A program made the translations under genes and the position numbers. Under the pieces are notes generated by a model, which was not told where the DNA came from, did no database searches, and saw nothing but the letters and a program-made list of their open reading frames with translations. This document shows positions 1-5,095 of a DNA stretch of 5,095 nt, piece after piece. The number at the start of each line of letters is the position of its first letter. Position 1 is the stretch's first letter. This stretch comes from an uncultured Sphingorhabdus sp. GTDB taxonomy: Bacteria; Pseudomonadota; Alphaproteobacteria; Sphingomonadales; Sphingomonadaceae. The DNA lies in contig CALMYW010000543.1 of assembly GCA_937873665.1 (NCBI GenBank), positions 1-5,095 of the forward strand, in the 5' to 3' direction.

Positions 1-60
1 GATGAAGCCTAAGCCACCTGTAATCAGGACATTTCGCCCAGCAAAATGTGAAGTATTCAA
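1..60 (-). CDS. NAD(P)-dependent epimerase/dehydratase (extended SDR), N-terminal fragment
   Basis: Only the first 20 codons are in the window; the gene runs off the left edge. From a TTG at 60 the product reads MNTSHFAGRNVLITGGLGFI, the N-terminal beta strand and glycine-rich nucleotide loop (GGLGFI, the start of GGxGFIG) of nucleotide-sugar epimerases and dehydratases. TTG is proposed because no ATG or GTG occurs in frame between the upstream stop at 121 and the glycine loop, because AGGAAG lies 9 bases before it, and because the resulting lead is the normal length for the family. A further in-frame TTG at 114 would add 18 residues and has no good ribosome site. The product likely makes another nucleotide sugar for the same glycan. 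Which reaction it catalyses cannot be told from this piece. Confidence 0.78.
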   Translation of the reverse strand, partial: MNTSHFAGRNVLITGGLGFI

Positions 61-69
61 GATGCTTGT

Positions 70-75
70 CTTCCT
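70..75 (-). promoter_or_regulatory. Ribosome binding site for the epimerase/dehydratase gene
   Basis: AGGAAG on the minus strand lies 9 bases before the TTG at 60. It decides the start of the left-edge SDR gene, since no ATG or GTG is available in frame before the glycine-rich loop. Confidence 0.6.
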
Positions 76-120
76 ATCCGAAAATTGTTCTTGCCAGCCA
101 ATAGCGCGCGGCAACCGTGG

Positions 121-981
121 TCAACCGAGACTATCCGCAAAGCGACGGACAGCAACCAAGCCACGGTAGCTCAGGGGTACAGGGCCGACAAGTTTGTCGA
201 TTGCATCAAATTCACTAATTACATCCCAATGCAAACTTAGGATAGAACGGAAGCGCGGCAACGAAAATATCCAAGAAGGGTAACTGGCGCAGTAAATTTC
301 AGCGGGCACATTTTGCACACACAAACGATCATTAGAACCCGACCAGAAAGGTGTGCGATCAACCAGCAGGAACGTTGCATCGGTTTGCCGTAACGCATCG
401 AGAATATCGTAAGGCCGTTCGAGATATTGAAGGACACCGCTTAGAAGCACTAGATCCGGTTGAGATTCGGCTACGCAGGCATCGATCGATTCGAAGAATC
501 GCAGCCGCTCATTCTGAAATTCACGCTGCCCGGCTAACACATGACTGAGCTGTTCAACAATATTCCAGCGGACATCTTGTATCGAATCAAGAAAGGCCCT
601 GTTTTGGAAGTAGGTACTGCCGAGCGAGCCGCCAAAATCCATGACGTTGATCTTTCCCCCACACCGAGCTGCCACCCACATCAAAGCCGCGAGTAATGGC
701 CACGCATACTGGACCTCATCGAAGAGAACGGAGTCGCGCTCGTAAACGGCGTCGCCATGTTTGACCTTCCTTAGTGCTGTTGCAGTCTTCTGTAGAATTT
801 CTTCAGCATCGTAACCAGTACTCTCCGCGACGGCTTCCTCCCAGCAATCAAAGCTTCCGGTAAGTTGGAGTTGCCGGAATGAGTGATCACCCCATATGTG
901 TTTGGCAAAATTACGCAAGAACCCAATGCTGGAAATAACAATGGGAGGAGTAAACGCCTTTAAAATTTTGCAAAATATCAA
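121..981 (-). CDS. Putative methyltransferase, TIGR04325 (LIC12133) family
   Basis: This 286-residue protein resembles the TIGR04325 putative methyltransferases common in polysaccharide clusters; substrate is unknown. Visible family features are YERDSVLFDE (80-89), the SAM-binding glycine motif DFGGSLGSTYFQNR (115-128), LLSGVLQYLERPYDIL (179-194), VDRTPF (207-212) and ASYPSWIFS (232-240). The start chosen is the TTG at 981: a GGAG lies 8 bases before it, and the resulting N-terminus, MIFCKILKAFTPPIV, matches the short lead with a TPP motif that the family begins with. A longer frame reaches a TTG at 1131 but overlaps the preceding gene by 53 bp, lacks a good ribosome site and adds 50 residues unlike the family. 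A sampled 60-bp block is about 53% GC, well above the AT-rich gene before it. It probably O-methylates a sugar or acts on the glycan; that is inference. Confidence 0.82.
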   Translation of the reverse strand: MIFCKILKAFTPPIVISSIGFLRNFAKHIWGDHSFRQLQLTGSFDCWEEAVAESTGYDAEEILQKTATALRKVKHGDAVYERDSVLFDEVQYAWPLLAALMWVAARCGGKINVMDFGGSLGSTYFQNRAFLDSIQDVRWNIVEQLSHVLAGQREFQNERLRFFESIDACVAESQPDLVLLSGVLQYLERPYDILDALRQTDATFLLVDRTPFWSGSNDRLCVQNVPAEIYCASYPSWIFSLPRFRSILSLHWDVISEFDAIDKLVGPVPLSYRGLVAVRRFADSLG

Positions 982-1078
982 TTCACTTGCTCCGAGCGGA
1001 AAATCTCTAAAGAATTTTCGAAAAAACCGGCGACAAGTATCGGGCACTTGCGCAAGCTTTAAAGCCTTCGCTGGTGCT
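982..1078 (-). other. Spacer between the two methyltransferase-type genes
   Basis: About 97 bases between the stop of the kinase-like/methyltransferase gene and the proposed TTG start of the TIGR04325 gene. The frame of the downstream gene stays open through it, so a longer product is not excluded. It holds a 10-bp palindrome (GCTTTAAAGC, 1056-1065) and a weak AT-rich hairpin (999-1019) next to the ribosome site. No convincing promoter or terminator was seen. Confidence 0.5.
990..993 (-). promoter_or_regulatory. Ribosome binding site for the TIGR04325 gene
   Basis: GGAG on the minus strand, 8 bases before the TTG at 981. It supports the shorter 286-residue product over the 336-residue frame that begins inside the previous gene. 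Confidence 0.6.
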
Positions 1079-2491
1079 TTACGACCTGATCCGACCCAAG
1101 TGCAATAGTCGATTCGTTTCAACTTCCTCAACGGCGAGTAGTTCGAAAAACTCCCCGAATAGTTGCTGAAATCCCTCTATTGTGTACCAATGAGGAGTGG
1201 GAGGGGAAGAAGTGCCATCCCACAGGCCCATTGGCATGAACTCGATCAAGGCATATTTATGCGTGTAGCTTGCGATCATCTGAATCACGTCGCGAAAAGA
1301 GAATCCTTGGGAAAGAGTTAGGTGGTGGGTGACTGCCAAAGCCAAAACGAGATCGCTCTCAAATCGGCTTGATGGCGGTGCAGTATAAAAATTTACCTCA
1401 GGGACCATTAGGTCAAATATCGCTGGAAGGAGAAGCTTCCCCTTTGGAATTAAATTTGTTTCGACGCAGGTCTTATAAAACTGCTCAATCGCATCGCAGT
1501 CGAAATCTGCGCAAATTACCTTTTTCACTTGAGTTCTTGAAACAATAAGAAAACTCAAGACCCCTTGGTTTCCGGCTAGATCAACAGCTGATTCGCAGTT
1601 CAAGTTGCGAATAATATCTAATACTCGATCGAATCTGCATGTGGACCTTATTGTCCCGTTATGTATATACTCGCTATGGTAGTTTCCCCAAGTTGTCCTA
1701 TTTGCTTTTTTGTTTAGCTTCGAAATTTTCTTTTTTATTAGTTTTGGTGACTTAAGTAAGATCTCAGCCGGTAGGTATGCGAGTATTTTATTAAGAGCTT
1801 CAAGCTTAGATAGTTGCGACACGATATGCGATGCCAATTCTTCCAAATACGCCTTCCACTTGGAGAGTTGGATAATATGTTGTTGTGTAAATAAGCGGGT
1901 GGCTGTATGTTTGTATAGCATCCAAGAATGCGTCGGCATTATTTCGTGCGCACTGGCAATTATTCGCTTGGCTAGGAAATCATCTCCTGATGCCCAAATT
2001 GCTAAGGGCATCCAGTAGCAATTTAGGAAACTAGGTATTGTAATTGCGGTGGATCTTGAAGGTAGGCGTTCAAAACTTCCAAGGTCAACGTATACCGGGA
2101 GGGTTCCTCGGAATAATATGTTATAGGGATGGCAGTCTTTTAGTCCGAAACCATACTTTGCGCTAATTTCACTGATTCTTATGACAAGTTCCGCCGCCTC
2201 TTGAAACATGGTGAACGACCATTCAAAAGGATAGCTGACAAAAGGGAGTTTCTCATGTTGGATTACCAACGGGAATTCGTTGGTTACAAAATCAGTAACA
2301 GTGGTTACTGGAAAGATTCCATGAGCGCTCAATTTTTCAATTAATCCCGATTCAAGTAGATCGATAACCTTTTGGACTGCATTGGCATTTATTCCGCGAT
2401 AGACTCCATCTCTCCAGTAAAATAGTCGGCCAACATCATCAATCTGTGATAGTTTTGAGAATACTATTTCTCTTTCTGTTATTTTTTTCAT
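1079..2491 (-). CDS. Bifunctional-looking kinase-like / SAM-dependent methyltransferase, possible glycan-capping enzyme
   Basis: A 470-residue protein in two halves. The N-terminal half has a kinase-like catalytic pattern: [11 protein letters not shown] (117-127) gives D119 and N124 with the D-x4-N spacing of aminoglycoside-phosphotransferase-like kinases, and VYVDLGSF (133-140) gives D136 as the DFG-type metal ligand. No glycine-rich loop or VAIK-type lysine is evident, so activity is uncertain. After a lysine-rich linker (about 248-263) comes a class I methyltransferase fold: motif [10 protein letters not shown] (302-310), acidic strand end ICADFD (326-331), motif IV-like [11 protein letters not shown] (381-391) and [10 protein letters not shown] (413-422). 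The ATG at 2491 was chosen because it overlaps the wzt stop as ATGA; an ATG at 2542 would add 17 residues over wzt. No Shine-Dalgarno is seen, fitting reinitiation after wzt. Modifying or capping the exported glycan is inferred from position; it could be related to NoeA-like nodulation methyltransferases. Confidence 0.72.
   Translation of the reverse strand: MKKITEREIVFSKLSQIDDVGRLFYWRDGVYRGINANAVQKVIDLLESGLIEKLSAHGIFPVTTVTDFVTNEFPLVIQHEKLPFVSYPFEWSFTMFQEAAELVIRISEISAKYGFGLKDCHPYNILFRGTLPVYVDLGSFERLPSRSTAITIPSFLNCYWMPLAIWASGDDFLAKRIIASAHEIMPTHSWMLYKHTATRLFTQQHIIQLSKWKAYLEELASHIVSQLSKLEALNKILAYLPAEILLKSPKLIKKKISKLNKKANRTTWGNYHSEYIHNGTIRSTCRFDRVLDIIRNLNCESAVDLAGNQGVLSFLIVSRTQVKKVICADFDCDAIEQFYKTCVETNLIPKGKLLLPAIFDLMVPEVNFYTAPPSSRFESDLVLALAVTHHLTLSQGFSFRDVIQMIASYTHKYALIEFMPMGLWDGTSSPPTPHWYTIEGFQQLFGEFFELLAVEEVETNRLLHLGRIRS
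2488..2491 (-). promoter_or_regulatory. ATGA stop/start overlap coupling wzt to the kinase-like/methyltransferase gene
   Basis: The TGA of wzt (2488-2490) shares two bases with the ATG of the next gene (2489-2491). The preceding bases are an A/C-rich run of CAA and AAC triplets with no Shine-Dalgarno, so ribosomes finishing wzt probably reinitiate here. This ties production of the modifying enzyme to that of the exporter ATPase. Confidence 0.7.
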
Positions 2492-3771
2492 TGTTTGTTG
2501 TTGTTTGCCAACCAGCAATTTTGAAGAACTCCGAGCGTCCAATCTCGTGTTGGGGTTCGCCCGGTGCCAAATATATCTGAAGAGCTAATTTGAAATTCTG
2601 CGGCGCGTTGGATGTAATCTGACAAACTCGAGTGGTTAAAAAAAGCTATATTTACAAAACATCTTCCTGGCGTTATATTTAGTGGCGCGGTTGTGCAAGT
2701 TATGGAGCCTTGTGTAGGAAGGGACGCTGGAAGTGGGGTTGTGGTTTCACTGTCTAATCCGTAGATGCATGTTTCGTTTAAATCGTATAATCCAATCAGA
2801 ACTTTGGGAATGGTGATAGGTTGAGAAGCAATGTAATTAATAGTAATTTTTATTCGAGAGTTTATTGAAATTTGACTGTTGCCATCAGCGTCTTCTATCA
2901 TCAATTCAGTTATTCGTACACTCCCGTCACCTTTTCGGTCGATTCGGTTATTCAAACTTGTTAATGGATCGTCTGCATTTTTTGAAAGATATGCTGTGAC
3001 TACGTGGTTTTGTGTTCCCTGCTCGGATAACTGTCCGTGTTCCAAGAGAATGGCAGTTGAGCATAAATGTTGAATTGCTGCCATATCGTGGCTTACAAAT
3101 AGGACTGTTCTTCCGTTTTGTCCAATTTGTTCTAACTTGCCAAGGCATTTCCTCTGGAATTGAGCATCACCTACGGCTAATACTTCGTCTACGACCAATA
3201 TCTCTGGTTCAAGATGCGCTGCCACTGCGAAGGCAAGACGGACATACATGCCAGAAGAGTAACGTTTCACCGGCGTGTCGAGAAATTTCTCGACCTCGGC
3301 AAATGACACTATCTCGTCGAATTTGTCACGGATCTCAGTTCGCTTCATGCCAAGAATGGCGCCGTTTAGGAATATATTTTCCCGGCCCGTTAGTTCCGGA
3401 TGAAAACCAGTTCCCACCTCCAACAAACTGGCAACGCGACCATTTATCGTGATTCTGCCTTTGTCGGGCTCCGTTATACGGCTGAGGATCTTTAACAAGG
3501 TGGATTTTCCGGCGCCATTGCGTCCAATGATTCCGACGGTTTCCCCTCGCTTAATCTCAAAGGACACGTCCTTCAGCGCCCAGAACTCCTCCACTTCGTC
3601 GCCCTGAATGATCGCGCGCCCAGCCAGCATGTCCCGCGTTTTTCGTTTCAGATTACGCGTGTTTCGGACAATAACATCACGTAATGCCGTGTAGCGTTCA
3701 GCTTGTGCGGAGTTATGACCGACCAAGTAGGATTTGCCAAGGTTTTCGACTTTGATGGCGATATCGGACAT
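2488..3771 (-). CDS. wzt: Wzt, polysaccharide ABC exporter ATPase with C-terminal glycan-binding-type domain
   Basis: ATPase subunit that powers glycan export through Wzm. In the 427 residues the ABC domain shows Walker [10 protein letters not shown] (83-91), signature YSSGM (171-175), Walker B ILVVDE (191-196) and the H-loop histidine in SHD (227-229), so it should hydrolyse ATP. Between the first strand and Walker A is a basic insertion (about 20-62), usual in polysaccharide-type ABC ATPases. Residues about 280-420 form a beta-rich extension matching in place and size the Wzt C-terminal domain, which in E. coli O9a and related systems binds the capped non-reducing end of the glycan. Such a tail suggests export of a preformed, terminated chain. 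The DNA turns AT-rich within the gene, just where the tail is encoded. The stop overlaps the next ATG (ATGA). The domain assignment of the tail is by position and character, not by search. Confidence 0.92.
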   Translation of the reverse strand: MSDIAIKVENLGKSYLVGHNSAQAERYTALRDVIVRNTRNLKRKTRDMLAGRAIIQGDEVEEFWALKDVSFEIKRGETVGIIGRNGAGKSTLLKILSRITEPDKGRITINGRVASLLEVGTGFHPELTGRENIFLNGAILGMKRTEIRDKFDEIVSFAEVEKFLDTPVKRYSSGMYVRLAFAVAAHLEPEILVVDEVLAVGDAQFQRKCLGKLEQIGQNGRTVLFVSHDMAAIQHLCSTAILLEHGQLSEQGTQNHVVTAYLSKNADDPLTSLNNRIDRKGDGSVRITELMIEDADGNSQISINSRIKITINYIASQPITIPKVLIGLYDLNETCIYGLDSETTTPLPASLPTQGSITCTTAPLNITPGRCFVNIAFFNHSSLSDYIQRAAEFQISSSDIFGTGRTPTRDWTLGVLQNCWLANNNKQ

Positions 3772-3774
3772 GGC

Positions 3775-4608
3775 TCAGATCAAATCCGCGAAGCTTTTTT
3801 CCATCTTGCGGAACTGGCGGATACCGAGCCATAGGAAGGCTGCGATCACTGCCCAGCTCAAGACGAAGCCAGGCAGGAAGATCTGAGAGTCACCACCAAG
3901 AATGGCCCAGCGAAAACCGTCGATGACGCCAACCACCGGGTTGAGCGAATACAGTAGTCGCCATTCTTCGGGTACTACCGACGAACTGAAGCCCACCGGC
4001 GACACGTAGAGGCCGAACTGCACAATGAAGGGAATGATGTAGCGGAAATCACGGTACTTCACATTGAGCGCAGTAATCCAAAGGCCGGGGCCGAGGCTCG
4101 CGAGGAAGGCCATGATCACGAAAATTGGGAGGGTAAGTAGCTGCCAGCTGGGTAGAAAGCGGTACCAAAGCATCAACCCCAATAGAATGACAAAACTGAT
4201 CAGGAAATCGACGAAGGACACCACAACGGCTGCGGTCGGTACGATCAGCCTTGGGAAGTAAACTTTGCTGATCAGGTTGGCGTTGCCGATGAGGCTGCCT
4301 GAGGCACCGGTTAATGCTGTCGAGAAGAGTTGCCATGGCAACATACCTGCATAGACCATCAGGGCATAAGGTGCGTCCCCATCGGTTGGGAGGTTCGCGA
4401 TATGGCCGAAGATGACGGTGAAGACTACCATCGTCGCCAGTGGTTGGATTAGCGCCCAGGCGAGGCCGATGATGGTTTGCTTGTATCTGACAGCGACGTC
4501 TCGCCAGGCGAGGACGAAGAATAGCTCGCGATAATGCCACAGATCACGCCAGTAGTGGCGTTCCGCCATGCCCGGTTCGATAATTAGCGTGTGTCGTTGC
4601 TCAATCAT
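3775..4608 (-). CDS. wzm: Wzm, ABC-2 type polysaccharide export permease
   Basis: Inner-membrane subunit of the ABC exporter that moves undecaprenyl-linked polysaccharide across the cytoplasmic membrane, working as a dimer with two Wzt ATPases. The 277 residues are the usual length. The N-terminus has the typical WRDLWHYRELFFVLAWRD segment (residues 20-37) and a YKQTIIGLAWALIQPL segment (42-57) leading into the first membrane span. Further hydrophobic spans lie at about 81-105, 122-148, 154-182, 190-207 and 245-263, six in all. The family segments LNVKYRDFRYIIPF (181-194) and LNPVVGVIDGFRWAILGG (222-239) are present. The ATG at 4608 starts before the conserved WRDL block; its Shine-Dalgarno is weak. 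The stop is 3 bp before the wzt ATG, so the subunits are made together. GC is about 60% in a sampled 60-bp block. The family is certain; the exported glycan is unknown. Confidence 0.93.
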   Translation of the reverse strand: MIEQRHTLIIEPGMAERHYWRDLWHYRELFFVLAWRDVAVRYKQTIIGLAWALIQPLATMVVFTVIFGHIANLPTDGDAPYALMVYAGMLPWQLFSTALTGASGSLIGNANLISKVYFPRLIVPTAAVVVSFVDFLISFVILLGLMLWYRFLPSWQLLTLPIFVIMAFLASLGPGLWITALNVKYRDFRYIIPFIVQFGLYVSPVGFSSSVVPEEWRLLYSLNPVVGVIDGFRWAILGGDSQIFLPGFVLSWAVIAAFLWLGIRQFRKMEKSFADLI

Positions 4609-4644
4609 GCAACTTGCTGGATTTCGGCAAGTACTCTATTGTGG

Positions 4645-5095
4645 TCATTGGCGGTACTCTGCATAGGTATTTTGAATACCTGTCTTGAGGAGGATTCTTG
4701 CCTGCCAGCCCATTTGGGTCAATTTCTGACTGCTCATCAGCTTCCTGAGTGTTCCATCCGGTTTAATTGCATCGAATTCGATATGACCAGAATAACCAAC
4801 TGTATGCGCCACGATTTCCGCAACATCGCGGACAGGAAGGTCGGAACCGAACCCAACATTTATGCGGCTCGGATGCTGAAGTGTAATCTCTAACCACTTA
4901 TCGGTATTCAGGTTCATGGCAACGATAGCCGCTTCGGCAAGGTCGTCGACGTGAAGGAATTCGCGGAGTGGCTTGCCTGTGCCCCAAAGTTGAACCGAGG
5001 CCTTGGGGGTGATATTGCTGTCGATCGTAATTGGCGTCTCTGCATCGAGGCCGATCATGGCTTTGATGTCGGGGGGGATCTGCCCATGGCATTGT
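4645..5095 (-). CDS. fcl: GDP-L-fucose synthase (GDP-4-keto-6-deoxymannose epimerase/reductase), C-terminal part
   Basis: This is the C-terminal half of an extended SDR enzyme that converts GDP-4-keto-6-deoxy-D-mannose to GDP-L-fucose with NADPH in the cytoplasm, supplying fucose for the glycan. The frame is open from the right edge, giving 149 visible residues against about 310-325 for the family; the N-terminal Rossmann domain and catalytic Ser-Tyr-Lys lie outside. Recognition rests on WGTGKPLREFLHVDDLAEA (visible residues 37-55), the RINVGFG segment (about 77-83) and the PDGTLRKL block (about 112-119), which match the Fcl/WcaG substrate-binding region in order. The segment before WGTG keeps an IPxxI pattern but seems about ten residues longer than usual. 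The stop TGA is 36 bp before wzm, so the genes probably share a transcript; gmd would be expected upstream. No start is visible. Confidence 0.9.
   Translation of the reverse strand, partial: QCHGQIPPDIKAMIGLDAETPITIDSNITPKASVQLWGTGKPLREFLHVDDLAEAAIVAMNLNTDKWLEITLQHPSRINVGFGSDLPVRDVAEIVAHTVGYSGHIEFDAIKPDGTLRKLMSSQKLTQMGWQARILLKTGIQNTYAEYRQ

Noticed and set aside
73..107. Possible sigma70-like promoter before the left-edge SDR gene (TTGGCT, 17 bases, GATAGG).
   Set aside because: Only 4 of 6 and 3 of 6 consensus matches, in a short gap of a co-directional operon. A chance match is likely.
999..1019. AT-rich hairpin (GAAAAT / ATTTTC arms) just before the TIGR04325 ribosome site.
   Set aside because: The stem is short and nearly all A-T with a bulge, and no T-run follows, so it is not a credible terminator or riboswitch.
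1056..1065. Perfect palindrome GCTTTAAAGC as a possible operator.
   Set aside because: Only 10 bp, a single copy, and no regulator gene or promoter nearby.
1079..2542. Longer start (ATG at 2542) for the kinase-like/methyltransferase gene.
   Set aside because: It overlaps wzt by 55 bp, and the 17 added residues simply read the wzt 3' end in another frame. The ATG at 2491 forms a classic ATGA overlap.
3012..3452. Plus-strand open frame of 146 codons opposite wzt.
   Set aside because: It lies entirely antisense to the well-supported ABC ATPase domain, and its product shows no recognisable motif.
4049..4540. Minus-strand open frame of 163 codons inside wzm.
   Set aside because: It is an off-frame shadow of wzm, rich in Arg and Pro, as expected of a shifted frame in GC-rich coding DNA.

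Overview
This window lies in a surface-polysaccharide (O-antigen type) gene cluster of a Gram-negative bacterium, most likely a proteobacterium. That rests on gene content: GDP-L-fucose synthase, the Wzm/Wzt ABC exporter, and sugar- or glycan-modifying enzymes. The species cannot be told from the sequence. No RNA gene, mobile element, CRISPR array or convincing terminator was seen. Six genes, two of them cut by the window edges, all read on the minus strand, so the operon runs from the right edge to the left.

In transcription order: (1) the C-terminal half of GDP-L-fucose synthase (4645-5095, entering from the right edge), which makes the activated sugar GDP-L-fucose; (2) wzm (3775-4608), the membrane subunit of the polysaccharide exporter; (3) wzt (2488-3771), its ATPase, with a long C-terminal extension of the kind that binds the end of a finished glycan; (4) a two-part protein (1079-2491) with a kinase-like N-terminal half and a SAM-dependent methyltransferase C-terminal half; (5) a TIGR04325-type putative methyltransferase (121-981, TTG start); (6) the first 20 codons of an NAD(P)-dependent epimerase/dehydratase of the extended SDR type (1-60, probable TTG start), running off the left edge.

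The genes are tightly packed. There are 36 bp between fcl and wzm, 3 bp between wzm and wzt, and a 4-bp ATGA overlap between wzt and the kinase-like/methyltransferase gene. This points to one transcript with translational coupling. The two left-hand gaps are about 97 and 60 bp.

The most interesting reading is functional. In known ABC-exported O antigens such as E. coli O8/O9a, a methyltransferase or kinase-methyltransferase (WbdD) caps the chain, and the Wzt C-terminal domain recognises the cap before export. Here a Wzt with a C-terminal extension is translationally coupled to a protein with both kinase-like and methyltransferase features, in the opposite order to WbdD, followed by a second putative methyltransferase. 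A capping role is inference. Base composition supports a cassette: the wzt 3' part and most of gene 4 are strikingly AT-rich (some 60-bp blocks 23-28% GC) against about 60% in wzm and about 53% in a sampled block of gene 5, as if the specificity part of the exporter and its partner enzyme were acquired together.
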